The notes under the pieces: model-generated | Database searches by the model: none | Seen by the model: only the letters and a program-made list of their open reading frames with translations | Told to the model about the DNA's origin: nothing | Assembly: GCA_016713035.1 (NCBI GenBank) | Contig: JADJPW010000011.1 | Span: forward strand, 67,132-131,131 | Direction of reading: 5' to 3' | Length of the DNA: 64,000 bases | Origin: Verrucomicrobiaceae bacterium | GTDB taxonomy: Bacteria; Verrucomicrobiota; Verrucomicrobiia; Verrucomicrobiales; Verrucomicrobiaceae | In this document: in pieces, positions 27,101 through 35,536 of the stretch | Layout: each line of letters opens with the position of its first letter | Position numbering within the stretch: position 1 is the stretch's first letter | Made by a program: the position numbers and the translations under genes

Positions 27101-28753
27101 GCCAAAAACACCGCCAAGAACGCTGCCGAGCAAAACAAAAACCTCGCCAATCAAGCCGCCCAGGCCCAGCCGAACCAGCAGCTCAATCAAGACCCCGCTC
27201 AGCAAGCCACCGCCCAGGCCCAGATGAAGGCCAACGAGCTCGCCGCCCTCATCGAACCGCAAACCACCGCTGCCCGCGCCGATCTCGCCATTCTCACCCC
27301 CGAGGTCAGCGACATGATGAAGAAGGTCGCCGCCGATTTGAAGAAAACGCAGGAGCAGACCCAAAACGCCGCCAACGAAGCCAAAGCCGAAAAACCCGTC
27401 GCCGCCGTCGCGGAGAAGGCGCAGGCCTTGAAGGCCGAAAATGCCGAAAACACCGAGAAAATGGCCGCTTTGCAGGCTGCCCTCCGTCAGGAAGCCAACG
27501 CCGCCGATTTGACGCAAAAACCCGAAATGCAGATGGCCCGCGCCGCCGATGTCGCCCTGGCCCAAATGCAGAAAAACACCCCTCAAATTGCCCAGAACCT
27601 CAAACAAGCCGCCCAGGCCACCCAAAGCCAACCCCAGGCCCAAAATTTGCAGCAAGCCGCCGATGCCCAGCAGCAAGCCGCGCAGGCCCTGAACCAGCTC
27701 GCTCAGAACATGCAGAAGCTCGAAGACGGCCAGCAGCTCACCGAAGCTGAGCAGGCCGCCATGGCCGGCATGGAGCAGGAACTCGGCGTCCAAGAGCCCC
27801 TCGACGAATCCTACCAGCGAGCACAGGAACTCGCCGAAATGGCTCAAAACGCCAAAGAGAACCCGCAGGCCGTATTAGCCGCCCTTGAAAAAGAGCTGCC
27901 GAAAAACCCCGCCATGCAGAAAGCCCTCGCCACCCTCGCCAAAGACACCGCCCAGCAAAGCGAAGCCGCCGTCGCCAAAGAAAGCCAGCAGCTCAGCAGC
28001 ACCGGCATGGCCACCCTCGAAGCCGCGAACGACCTCAAACGCGTCGCCCGCCATCAGGACCGCCTCGGCGACAAACCCGCCGCCCAAACCACCGCCGAAG
28101 CCGCCCAAGCCCTCGAAGCCGCCGGCAAACAAGCCCAAGCCACCCAAGCCACGCCCCAGGCCAATCCCCAAGCCGCCCAGCAAGCCCAGGCGAACGCCGC
28201 CCAGGCCGCCAAAGCCGCCGAAGCCACCAACAGCAAAACCGCGCCGCCCCTTTTCACCAGCCCCCTCGCCCAAATGCAGGGCCAAATGCTCGCCCAAGCC
28301 CTCGACCAAATCGACGCCCAACTCCACCCCGCCGCGCAAAGCGCCAGCGGTCAGCCGCAACAAGGCCAGCAGGGCCAACCCGGCCAGCAACAAGGCCAAC
28401 AAGCCCAAAACTCCCTCAACCAAGCCCAACAAGCCCAGCAGCAACAAATGGCCGACTCCCGCAACAGCGGCCAAACCCCCGGCCAACAACCCAGCCCGCA
28501 GCAGATGGCTCAGAACCAGCAGCAGAGTCAGCAAAACGGCGCTCAAAGCAACGAAGGCGGCAACAAGAGCCAGCTCGTGAAGGCCGAAGGCGAGCTCGGC
28601 ACCATCACCGTCCTCGTCCCCGGCGATTGGGGCCATTTGCCTCAAAAAATGGCCGATGACCTCACCGAAGCCACCCGCAGCGAAGCCGCCCCCGAATACC
28701 GCGCCGCCATCGAAAGCTACTACAAAGCCATCGCCCAGAAGGCGAAGAAGTAG
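24158..28753 (+). CDS. DUF4175-type giant coiled-coil membrane protein
   Basis: 1531 residues. The N-terminus has membrane segments at about 28-47, 60-80 and 152-175, then about 350 residues of beta-rich, probably periplasmic sequence (KITIVEPAPASTLAPIG, KTIVPPKYTGLPE, PDLPPTAQISEP). From about residue 510 to 1400 there is almost only Ala, Gln, Lys and Glu in heptad-like order, a very long coiled coil, ending in a Gln/Pro-rich stretch (about 1390-1470). The last 50 residues fold back into ordinary sequence (GTITVLVPGDWGHLP). The layout matches DUF4175 proteins of Proteobacteria, though the coiled coil is longer than usual. Function unknown; envelope scaffolding is a guess. Its 3' end recurs at 29385. 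Confidence 0.82.
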   Translation: MNLSLRPATLASLDAFRARRAELLRTRGILCAIAIALAAFTVIALLDRAWFMPDAIRPYFTLAAYAGAAFAAWKVALRFISQAKGQEGAAKLIETAEPALRERILAAVELSASGEVKDSAEFRQKLQDDVATAVEGVDWDKRLPGRSLRPWFLAALGTAAVVGGLCFIPGLHLPGFLVRAAVPFANFERPASLKITIVEPAPASTLAPIGSEVPLIIETEGAKAATATLEILTDGSRPRKIELTAFGSNRFDGLVPVGQNDIQYRVHAEDAITPWHTLSARARPRIVSFEKTIVPPKYTGLPETKLTEDQGDLEALEGSTVKVVLEANDYLSEAQLVLNAETSNKAVYPLTVFNENYASHAAASIEVKTENQSWLVLLKADETGFTNEETTPWRITSIPDLPPTAQISEPAQQIELLPDEAVRLTGLATDDVGLAAVSLSHAINGTKWTETPLVITKATKEAQVTHLLPLAPLGVKAGDAVLLKLIATDLKGQKAESQTVRVILLEQTIDPRQRDWAENQRRLAQRADSLAKQTRELTKSLDQVRKQEKKDPANADTALAKAQSELEQVKEQSEQLWTDLKEAAKNAPNQLDAAEAQLLGEKLAQLRREALPKMAALEKGDTEQLDALKKASRVADADADAIASAAKAFANEDTAKIAAQESQQLQRQAKLLTENALPANRDANQRPQWQEQQRAMIAQTEALKKDLITLDETSRQRHAGQLKTLDKQLTETATDLNASLDKPDQTKSPEHLYGASDNLRNRLQQTADATRQIAEAATKEAEQRREQLMRQDNPALVALTEARQALAEAESAAKKPDKKQKQEKDGITPAERAQQKLAEASKQLQDQAELREQNQLTNTQAALDTNRASRAIDELAQNAKKAATPEEIATAKAQTEKLAQIARTLEADAAIQEAAQALASAQQAAMQPANKQDLPQTAALAKSAAETLAEAQNQLSRTTIAAELTKQNPQAANQLRQLSEEAKNTAKNAAEQNKNLANQAAQAQPNQQLNQDPAQQATAQAQMKANELAALIEPQTTAARADLAILTPEVSDMMKKVAADLKKTQEQTQNAANEAKAEKPVAAVAEKAQALKAENAENTEKMAALQAALRQEANAADLTQKPEMQMARAADVALAQMQKNTPQIAQNLKQAAQATQSQPQAQNLQQAADAQQQAAQALNQLAQNMQKLEDGQQLTEAEQAAMAGMEQELGVQEPLDESYQRAQELAEMAQNAKENPQAVLAALEKELPKNPAMQKALATLAKDTAQQSEAAVAKESQQLSSTGMATLEAANDLKRVARHQDRLGDKPAAQTTAEAAQALEAAGKQAQATQATPQANPQAAQQAQANAAQAAKAAEATNSKTAPPLFTSPLAQMQGQMLAQALDQIDAQLHPAAQSASGQPQQGQQGQPGQQQGQQAQNSLNQAQQAQQQQMADSRNSGQTPGQQPSPQQMAQNQQQSQQNGAQSNEGGNKSQLVKAEGELGTITVLVPGDWGHLPQKMADDLTEATRSEAAPEYRAAIESYYKAIAQKAKK

Positions 28754-28795
28754 AAGTTGCCAAGTCGGCAGCTCACTTGGTAGTCTTTAACTGCC

Positions 28796-29347
28796 ATGAA
28801 ACACATCCCTTTTCTGCTCCTGCCTTTTGTCTTCGGTGCAACGCCCCTGATGTCCGCTGATGTTGAACTGGGTCGTTTGAAGCAATCCTACCAAGACGCG
28901 ACCAAGCGTGCATTGGAACCAATCAACGCCACCTATGAGAAGGAGCTGCTCCGCTTGTTGGAAAAGCATACCAAAGCTGGGAAACTGGCCGAGGCTATTG
29001 AAGTCAAAGAGGAAATCGAACGGCTGACTGGCCGAGTGATTAAAGACACCGCAGGAACGCCAGCATCGCCCGAAAAATCAGTCGAACGTTTTTTTGCCGG
29101 ACGTACTTGGAAAACTGGCCTCGGAACGAAATTTGACTTTAAGCGTGACGGGTCAGGCACTCGACAGCTCGGCTCCGACAAAAAACCTATCGTTTGGAAA
29201 GTCGGCGTAGATGGCATTGTGGAAGTCACGGGTGAAAAGAATGGTTCGGGAACCATGGAAAACTGGTTCTTTAAATTCCTCAGCCGCGATGAAGGCTACA
29301 TAGGTGGTGCCAAAGACAAAATTGACGGGCGTGTGAATCCGGACTGA
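28796..29347 (+). CDS. small secreted protein with N-terminal helical segment
   Basis: 183 residues with signal peptide MKHIPFLLLPFVFGATPLMSA. Then a helical stretch LGRLKQSYQDATKRALEPIN followed by YEKELLRLLEKHTKAGKLAEA, a motif I associate with many small Verrucomicrobia/Planctomycetes envelope proteins. The C-terminal about 90 residues are beta-rich (WKTGLGTKFDFKRDGSG, VWKVGVDGIVEVTG), a lipocalin-like small barrel. GC content is lower than that of the DUF4175 gene before it. It is bracketed by the true 3' end of that gene and a shortened copy of the same end, so it may have been inserted there. Confidence 0.75.
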   Translation: MKHIPFLLLPFVFGATPLMSADVELGRLKQSYQDATKRALEPINATYEKELLRLLEKHTKAGKLAEAIEVKEEIERLTGRVIKDTAGTPASPEKSVERFFAGRTWKTGLGTKFDFKRDGSGTRQLGSDKKPIVWKVGVDGIVEVTGEKNGSGTMENWFFKFLSRDEGYIGGAKDKIDGRVNPD

Positions 29348-29384
29348 ACCGCAGGCATATCTTCGTGAGCCATGCCTCCTCCAT

Positions 29385-29476
29385 AAATGGCCGACGACCT
29401 CACCGAAGCCGCCCCCGAATACCGCGCCGCCATCGAAAGCTACTACAAAGCCATCGCTCAGAAGGCGAAGAAGTAG
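29385..29476 (+). repeat. truncated duplicate of the DUF4175 gene 3' end
   Basis: 92 bases nearly identical to 28647-28753 including the TAG stop, but lacking 15 bases (five codons) between two GAAGCC direct repeats. It has no start or upstream coding sequence, so it is a gene fragment, not a gene. Confidence 0.9.
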
Positions 29477-29556
29477 GTTCAGTCACCCTTCGTTGCGGCA
29501 TGCCATTTCCTTGAGGCGTGATTTGCCAAAACGCGTGTACCTTGCACCTGTGCGGC

Positions 29557-30123
29557 ATGCTGGAGACACCGCCCGTCATCCATTGGCCGCATGCGCCGCC
29601 GCACCGTCTCACTGAGCGAGGGACCTATTTCGTGACGGCAGCGACGCACCTCAAAGCACATCACTTTCGCGGGGCAAAACGGTTGGAGGTTTTGCAGCGT
29701 GGATTGCTGACCGTGGCTGCGAGTTATGGCTGGGATTTGGAGGCTTGGGCGGTGTTCTCCAATCACTACCACTTTGTCGCGAAGTCGCCTGCTTCGGCGA
29801 AGACTTTGCCGGACATGCTTAGCGTGCTGCATTCCAAGCTTGGAGGCTGGGTGAACCGCCTCGACGGCACACCTGACCGCAATGTGTGGCACAATTTCCG
29901 CGAAACACAGCTTACCCACCCGACCTCCTATTTCGCCAGGCTGAACTACACACATCAAAACGCTGTGCATCACGGACTCGCCCGTGTCGCGACGGACTAC
30001 CCGTGGTGCTCCGCCTCCTGGTTCGAGCAACACACCTCCCCAGCGATGGTTCGCTCGATCCAACGCTTCAAAACGGACCGAGTGAAGGTGCCGGATGAGT
30101 TCGAGGTGGATGCGGATTGGTGA
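29557..30123 (+). CDS. REP-associated tyrosine transposase (RAYT, Y1/IS200-like)
   Basis: 188 residues from ATG 29557 (MLETPPVIHWPHAPPHRLTE); an upstream Met at 29518 is less likely. HUH nuclease motif FSNHYHFVAKSP, early strand GTYFVTAATHLKAHHF and C-terminal YFARLNYTHQNAVHHGLA with the region that carries the catalytic Tyr. Such single-copy domesticated transposases act on short REP palindromes, not on their own ends. It lies 80 bases downstream of the DUF4175 gene fragment. No flanking inverted repeats of an insertion sequence are seen. Confidence 0.87.
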   Translation: MLETPPVIHWPHAPPHRLTERGTYFVTAATHLKAHHFRGAKRLEVLQRGLLTVAASYGWDLEAWAVFSNHYHFVAKSPASAKTLPDMLSVLHSKLGGWVNRLDGTPDRNVWHNFRETQLTHPTSYFARLNYTHQNAVHHGLARVATDYPWCSASWFEQHTSPAMVRSIQRFKTDRVKVPDEFEVDADW

Positions 30124-30260
30124 AATTTTGCTGACGCGAGGCTACAATGATCCTTACCTGATCACATTCTCTCCGTTTCTGGTGATTCGCCTTACCCCGC
30201 CTGGAGTCAACAGCCAGAAGATCTCCAGACGGGGCGGCGAAAGTGGGAGAGAGACGGAGC

Positions 30261-30695
30261 TTATTGCTCCATCCGGTAGCTGACCGTGGCGGCCACGGAG
30301 GTCTGGCCAGCGTAAGAATACTGGAGAGCACCATTATTAAGGCTCACATACTTGGCGGCACCTTTGATGTCTTCCTCGCTCAGTCCTGGGACTGAAAAGC
30401 TGCGTCCTTTGAGCGATCCACGGGTGACCACGCCACCACGGCTGACGGCTCGTAAAATGTCTTCTAGACTGTCTCCACGGACGAAGTCGAGTCCAGCAGC
30501 CTGCGCCATCACACTCGTGGAGACGAGTTCCTGGGCATTGCGACGATCGCGTGCGGCATAGAATCCATCATCCGTGCTCATCATGGGGACGGCGATGGAG
30601 GCTAAGATGCCAATGAAAGCGACTACCATGAGCATTTCGAAGAGGCTGAAGCCCTTCTGAAGGTTAGTGCGATGGGAGTGGATGGCTGTTTTCAT
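30261..30695 (-). CDS. type IV prepilin-like protein
   Basis: 144 residues. KGFSLFEMLMVVAFIGILAS is a class III prepilin signal: cleavage after Gly, then Phe+1 and Glu+5, and a hydrophobic helix of about 20 residues. The C-terminal part is a small beta-rich pseudopilin head with no disulphide cysteines. It resembles pseudopilins of a type II secretion or type IV pilus system, but no such genes are next to it. A prepilin peptidase must be encoded elsewhere. Its promoter region is unusually AT-rich for this genome. Confidence 0.85.
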   Translation of the reverse strand: MKTAIHSHRTNLQKGFSLFEMLMVVAFIGILASIAVPMMSTDDGFYAARDRRNAQELVSTSVMAQAAGLDFVRGDSLEDILRAVSRGGVVTRGSLKGRSFSVPGLSEEDIKGAAKYVSLNNGALQYSYAGQTSVAATVSYRMEQ

Positions 30696-30716
30696 TGTTT
30701 TCTCGTGTGTGCCGCT

Positions 30717-30745
30717 AGATTATGATAATTAAACTGCACTTGCAA
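30717..30745 (-). promoter_or_regulatory. sigma-70-type promoter of the prepilin gene
   Basis: On the minus strand, TTGCAA (-35) and TAATCT (-10) separated by 17 bases, about 22 bases before the prepilin ATG. Both boxes differ slightly from consensus. Confidence 0.45.
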
Positions 30746-31033
30746 GAGTTTTGTTATCAAAATTTCATTTTTTATCACATATTGCTCTCAATGCTGATAA
30801 AAACGTAAAGTGTAAAATAAATAACTCTTAACTTTTGGCCTTTGGAGTGTGAATAATCTAATTACTAGATATGAGGTGATCTCTAGAGCGCTGATTCCAA
30901 GTTCTCACATCTAGTGTAACTTACGATTTTTATGGATCGTGATACCGCGGCGAGAGTTCCAGGAGCTCCTGAAATGGAATTGTTCACTTTTTGGTTCGAG
31001 CGTTTTGACCGCCCGCATGGCCCACCTCGGCCC
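30746..31033. other. AT-rich intergenic region
   Basis: About 290 bases between the prepilin and tlyA genes, clearly AT-richer than anything else in the window up to about 30910. No ORF, terminator or repeat is convincing. It may carry upstream elements of the prepilin promoter. Confidence 0.6.
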
Positions 31034-31774
31034 TCAGTCGATCTTCTTTTGGAACCAAGCGAGGTATTCTCTGTTTCCATCGGTGCCCTGGAGACTGGAC
31101 TCGACGATGCCGCGCCATTCGAGCTCGGGAATGGAGCGGACAAAGGTCTCGATCTTGTCGCAGGCTTTTTGGTGAAGGGCTGGCTCGCGGACGATGCCGC
31201 CTTTGCCGACCTCCTCGCGGGAGAGCTCAAATTGGGGTTTTACGAGCACCACGGCTTGCCCACCGGGCCTCAGGACACTCAGTGCTGCGGGTAATACGAG
31301 TGTGAGGGAAATAAAGGAGACGTCCGCTACGAGGATGTCCACCTCCTCACCGACATCGGCGGGCTGGAGGTGGCGGACGTTGGTTTTTTCCCGGCTGATG
31401 ACGCGGGGGTCGCTGCGGAGCTTCCAGACGAGCTGGTTGGTGCCGACATCGAAGGCGAAGACTTTTTTCGCACCGCGCTGGAGGAGGCAGTCGGTAAAGC
31501 CACCAGTGGAGGCGCCGACGTCTAGCGCGGTGAAGCCCGTGACGTCGATTTGGAAGGCCTCCAGGGCACCTTCGAGCTTCAATCCGCCGCGTGAGACGAA
31601 TTTGGGAGGTTGGCGGAGGATGATTTGCTCGCCCTCACGGACTTCCCAGCCGGGCTGGGTGATGCGGCGGTCGCCGATGCGCACTTCGCCCGCGAGAATG
31701 AGCCTTTTGGCCTGCTCACGTGAGGGGACGAGCCCCAGGCGCAGCATGGCTAAATCGAGTCGCTCCCTGGGCAT
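31034..31774 (-). CDS. tlyA: TlyA family rRNA 2'-O-methyltransferase
   Basis: 246 residues from ATG 31772-31774 (MPRERLDLAMLRLGL). N-terminal S4 RNA-binding domain (SREQAKRLILAGEVRIGD), then an FtsJ-like methyltransferase: VSRGGLKLEGAL, ALDVGASTGGFTDCLLQRGA (SAM site) and VDILVADVSFISL. Known TlyA enzymes methylate cytidines of 16S and 23S rRNA. It follows the coiled-coil/TM gene by 31 bases on the same strand. Confidence 0.92.
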   Translation of the reverse strand: MPRERLDLAMLRLGLVPSREQAKRLILAGEVRIGDRRITQPGWEVREGEQIILRQPPKFVSRGGLKLEGALEAFQIDVTGFTALDVGASTGGFTDCLLQRGAKKVFAFDVGTNQLVWKLRSDPRVISREKTNVRHLQPADVGEEVDILVADVSFISLTLVLPAALSVLRPGGQAVVLVKPQFELSREEVGKGGIVREPALHQKACDKIETFVRSIPELEWRGIVESSLQGTDGNREYLAWFQKKID

Positions 31775-31805
31775 GAGATGGGGTCTGAGAAAGGCGGGGC
31801 TGCGC

Positions 31806-32348
31806 TCAGGGTTTGGTGACCGGCAGGATGAGCTCATCGCCGGCTTCAAGGGTGACGCCGGGGAGATTCCGCTTCACGTCGATGTCCGCTACGGCTTCCG
31901 CTTCCTCGATGACATCGCTGATGAGCACGCGCCCGATGACGCCATCTCCACGGCGGATGTCGAAGGCTTGGCCTTGGGTGAGTTTTTTATTTTTCCCGGC
32001 ATTGATGATCACAAAGCCTTTTTCGAGCTCCACGGTGGTGATGCGGGCGACGACGGCCATGCCGAGGACTTGTTTTTGCAGCGCAGTGAGCTGGGCGGGG
32101 GCGGTGGGCACGGCGGGGGTCCCCGGTAGCTGGGGTGGTGGGGCGGGCTCTGTCACGCGGTCATTGCTCACGGGCTCGAAGCTGCTGGCACGCTTTGGAT
32201 AGGCTGCTTCTAGCGCGGCGATCTTTTTGCGCTGGTATTCGAGTTCTTCGCGTTGGCCTTTGGCGGCCAAATTGCCCTCCCAGGCTAGGTAGCCAGTGAT
32301 GCAGACGAGCAGAGCCATCAGGGCGAGAGCGAAATGAGTCATTTTCAT
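31806..32348 (-). CDS. hypothetical membrane-anchored protein
   Basis: 180 residues. One N-terminal membrane helix (FALALMALLVCITGYLAW), a short coiled coil (REELEYQRKKIAALEAAY), a Pro-rich linker (APPPQLPGTPAVPTAP) and a C-terminal beta domain of about 80 residues (KGFVIINAGKNKKLTQGQAF, GVIGRVLISDV) that looks like the small beta-barrel of proteins with an SH3- or MreC-like C-terminus. Probably periplasmic. Unknown function. It is in line with tlyA and the MBL gene, so all three may be one transcript. Confidence 0.78.
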   Translation of the reverse strand: MKMTHFALALMALLVCITGYLAWEGNLAAKGQREELEYQRKKIAALEAAYPKRASSFEPVSNDRVTEPAPPPQLPGTPAVPTAPAQLTALQKQVLGMAVVARITTVELEKGFVIINAGKNKKLTQGQAFDIRRGDGVIGRVLISDVIEEAEAVADIDVKRNLPGVTLEAGDELILPVTKP

Positions 32349-32389
32349 GTTGGTGGGATGCTAGGTCGCTTTTTTGCCGCTGGCAAGGA

Positions 32390-33007
32390 TCACACCAGAT
32401 AGGGATTGCTCACTCGCTCTGCACCGATGGTGGTATCGCCTCCATGGCCGGGGAAAACGCGGGTATCATCCGCTAGCGGCAGTAGCTTTTCCTGGATGCC
32501 ACGGATGAGCCTGCTGGTCGATCCACCAGGTAGATCTGTGCGGCCCACACTGCCCGCGAACAACACATCGCCACCGAAGAGGAGCTTTTCCGCCTCCCAG
32601 TGGAAACAGACGCTATCTAGTGAATGCCCTGGCACATGGTATAGCCTCCAATCGACTCCACAGGCCGTCACAAGCGACTTTGAGCTCAAAATCTCATCCA
32701 CCTCATAGGCAGGTACGTTGATCTGGGTGCCCATGAAGGCATTGAAAAGCCCCTCTAGCGTCAACTGGGGCGAAAAGGGCTCCCAGGCCACCACACGGCA
32801 GCCATGCGCTGCTTTGAGGGCTGCCACGTCCATCACATGATCAAAGTGCTGATGGGTGAGAAACAGCACATCCACATGGATTTTGCGCTCTCGGAGCCAC
32901 TCGGCCACTCCTTCTGGCGCATCGACGAGCAGCGTTCCACCGGGCAAAGTAAAAAGATGGGAATTCGTCTCAGCGATGCCACCTGTGTAGATCTGGATGT
33001 TTGTCAT
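32390..33007 (-). CDS. MBL-fold metallo-hydrolase
   Basis: 205 residues from ATG 33005-33007 (MTNIQIYTGG). Metal-binding THQHFDH, then HVPGHSLDSVCF, FGGDVLFAGSVGRTDLPGG and PGHGGDTTIG give the full set of His/Asp ligands of the glyoxalase II-like subgroup. It may hydrolyse a thioester or similar; substrate unknown. Its start lies 105 bases from the divergent Prc protease gene. Confidence 0.9.
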   Translation of the reverse strand: MTNIQIYTGGIAETNSHLFTLPGGTLLVDAPEGVAEWLRERKIHVDVLFLTHQHFDHVMDVAALKAAHGCRVVAWEPFSPQLTLEGLFNAFMGTQINVPAYEVDEILSSKSLVTACGVDWRLYHVPGHSLDSVCFHWEAEKLLFGGDVLFAGSVGRTDLPGGSTSRLIRGIQEKLLPLADDTRVFPGHGGDTTIGAERVSNPYLV

Positions 33008-33111
33008 GGGTCTCGAATTGCTGGAAACCGGTGGACAATTCAAGGCGGAAACGGCACAATTCCCGCGCTAAAACCCCCACGCGGCACGTTATACCCTCTT
33101 TAAGGAAGCCC

Positions 33112-35427
33112 ATGATTGCCAAACCCTCGTCTTTTCTCGCCCTCGCAGCAGCGGCGGCCCTCTCTTTCTCCTCCTACTCGCGGGCTGAAGATCCGAATTT
33201 CGGCCAGGTGGCCATGCATGTGGCCTACATGCTCCAAAACCACCACTACTCCCATCGCGACTTCGATGATGCCATGTCCAAGGACATGCTGGCGAACTTT
33301 CTCGACCTCATCGACTTCCGACACACCTTTTTCACCCAGGAGGACGTGGATGGCTTCCGCGAGAAGTATGACACCACGCTGGATGACCACCTCCTGATGC
33401 GCAACATCAGCCCCGCGCTCGAAATTTACGAGGTCTTCAAGCAGCGCGTGAAAGAACGCGTCGATTTCGCCAAAAAAGCACTCAAGGAACAGAAGTTCAC
33501 CTTTGACTCCGGGCGTGTCGTCGAGCTGAAGCGTGACAAAGCACCTTGGCCCAAGAACAAGCAAGAAGCCGACAAGCTCTGGCTCGACATCATCGAGGAA
33601 AACCTCCTCCAGGAGCGCATCTCCGATGATGCCAAAGCACGCGAGAAAGCTAAAAAAGCCGCTAAAGCCAAAGCTGAAGGCAAACCCGAGCCCAAAGTGG
33701 CCGAGGAGGCTAAAAAGGAGAAAAGCGACGATGATCTCCCCCCCGCCGAACGCGTGGCCAAAGACTATGACCGCCTGCTCGAAGTCACCAACGAAAACGA
33801 CAACGAGGACACGGTGAACTTTTTCCTCTCCTCCCTGGCCACCGCCTATGATCCGCACACCGAGTACATGAGCACCGATGAGCGTGATAGCTTCAATCAG
33901 CACATGACGCACAAGCTGGTGGGCATCGGAGCCCTGCTCCAAACCAAAGACGACGCCGCAGAGATCCAGGGCATCGTCGTCGGTGGCCCAGCCGATAAAG
34001 AAGGCTCTCTGAAGCTCAACGACCGCATCATCGCCGTCGCCCAGGGCGAAGCCGAATTCGTCGATGTGAAGTACCTCAAGCTGCAAAAAATCGTCAACAT
34101 GATCCGTGGCGACATCGGCAGCACCGTGCGCCTGAAAGTCATCACCGCAGCAGACCCCACGGGTGCCCCGAAAATCATCACCATCGTGCGTGAGGAAGTG
34201 CCTCTGAAGGAAAAACTCGCCAACGCAGAAATGCTGGTCACGCCGCCCGAGTTCGGGCCGCAATTCAAGCTCGGCTGGATCAATCTTTCCAACTTCTACG
34301 GCGATATGGAGCGTGGCGAAATCAGCGCCAGCACCGATGTGGAGCGGCTCCTGCGCCGCCTCATGAAGGAAGGCATCCAGGGCCTCGTCTTTGACCTCCG
34401 TGACAATGGCGGTGGCTCCCTCGATGAAGCAGTGAAGCTCACCGGCCTCTTTGTGCCGCAGGGCCCCGTCGTCCAAGCAAAGGACTGGCGCGGCAGCATC
34501 ACCTGGAAAGACAGTGAAGGTGATAAACCCGTCTATGACGGCCCGATGATCGTCCTCACCAATAAAGCCTCTGCCTCCGCCTCTGAGATTCTCGCTGCCG
34601 CGCTCCAGGATTACCGCCGGGCCGTGGTCATCGGAGACAGCTCGACCTTTGGTAAAGGCACCGTGCAGACCATCCTCGATGTGGCTCGTTACATGCCCTT
34701 TTTCAGCAAAAAAGACCGCGCAGGCTCGCTCAAAGTAACCATCCAGAAATTCTACCGCATCGCGGGTGGCTCCACTCAGCTCAAAGGCGTCATCCCAGAC
34801 ATCACGCTGCCCAATCGCTATGATGTCCTCGATATCGGTGAAGACGCAGCGAAAAACCCACTGCCCTACGACAACATCGAGTCCCGCCCCTTCAAAGCCG
34901 TGCGCAAAGACGCCCTGCCTATTGACTCGCTCCGCACGGCCTCTCAAGCCCGCGTCACGGCCAATGCCGAATTCCAGATCATCCAAGAGGACGCCAAGCG
35001 CCTCAAAGAACGCCTCGATAAAAATACGGTCACTCTCAACCTCGCCGAGCGTGAAAAGGAACGCCTCGAAACAGAAGCACGTCGCGAAAAAATCACCGAA
35101 GACCGCTCCAAGCGCACCAAGGAAGTCGCAGACCGCCTTAAAGACCAAGGATTCAAAATCTATCGCCTCACGCTCGATAACGTGGATAGCCCAGAGCTCG
35201 TCCTCGAATCCACCTTCACCAAGGAGCAGAATACCGGCATGCGAACCGCTAAAAAGGAAGATGAAGAAGAAGAGACCGCCTCTGACGGCTCCAAATTCCC
35301 CTATGGTGTCGAGCCCGTGAAATTTGAAACCGTTCAGGTCCTACGTGACCTCATCCAGCACGAGCAAAAGCTGACCACCGCCGTCAAGCCAACAGACCCC
35401 GCCCCCACCAAGCCACAGGCCCAGTAA
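33112..35427 (+). CDS. prc: carboxy-terminal processing protease (Prc/Tsp)
   Basis: 771 residues from ATG 33112 with signal peptide MIAKPSSFLALAAAAALSFS. The N-terminal Tsp domain (HYSHRDFDDAMSKDMLANFL, DLIDFRHTFFTQEDV) has an inserted Lys/Ala/Glu-rich stretch around residues 175-210. A PDZ domain (VGGPADKEGSLKLNDRIIAV) follows, then the S41 core: LVFDLRDNGGGS, Ser in NKASASASEI and Lys in STFGKGTVQT. The C-terminal DUF3340-like helix-rich part follows. It degrades or trims exported proteins from the C-terminus in the periplasm. The general tail is Pro/Thr-rich. Confidence 0.93.
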   Translation: MIAKPSSFLALAAAAALSFSSYSRAEDPNFGQVAMHVAYMLQNHHYSHRDFDDAMSKDMLANFLDLIDFRHTFFTQEDVDGFREKYDTTLDDHLLMRNISPALEIYEVFKQRVKERVDFAKKALKEQKFTFDSGRVVELKRDKAPWPKNKQEADKLWLDIIEENLLQERISDDAKAREKAKKAAKAKAEGKPEPKVAEEAKKEKSDDDLPPAERVAKDYDRLLEVTNENDNEDTVNFFLSSLATAYDPHTEYMSTDERDSFNQHMTHKLVGIGALLQTKDDAAEIQGIVVGGPADKEGSLKLNDRIIAVAQGEAEFVDVKYLKLQKIVNMIRGDIGSTVRLKVITAADPTGAPKIITIVREEVPLKEKLANAEMLVTPPEFGPQFKLGWINLSNFYGDMERGEISASTDVERLLRRLMKEGIQGLVFDLRDNGGGSLDEAVKLTGLFVPQGPVVQAKDWRGSITWKDSEGDKPVYDGPMIVLTNKASASASEILAAALQDYRRAVVIGDSSTFGKGTVQTILDVARYMPFFSKKDRAGSLKVTIQKFYRIAGGSTQLKGVIPDITLPNRYDVLDIGEDAAKNPLPYDNIESRPFKAVRKDALPIDSLRTASQARVTANAEFQIIQEDAKRLKERLDKNTVTLNLAEREKERLETEARREKITEDRSKRTKEVADRLKDQGFKIYRLTLDNVDSPELVLESTFTKEQNTGMRTAKKEDEEEETASDGSKFPYGVEPVKFETVQVLRDLIQHEQKLTTAVKPTDPAPTKPQAQ

Positions 35428-35536
35428 GCTAGATCCTTCTCTGAAGCTCCACCTCCAGCGGCGAAAACGTTTGCCACCTAGAGGGCAGAGTTGCTAGGTT
35501 CCTGCGCTTCCCTCATCCGCGCCCTTTTTTTGCTCT

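Noticed and set aside
25274..27847. 857-residue Gly/Leu-rich minus ORF opposite the DUF4175 gene
   Set aside because: Mirror of the Ala/Gln/Glu-rich coding strand; low-complexity artefact.
31194..32129. Plus-strand ORF across tlyA and its neighbour
   Set aside because: Shadow of the minus-strand genes.
33100..35148. 682-residue minus ORF opposite prc
   Set aside because: Shadow; all S41 and PDZ motifs lie on the plus strand.
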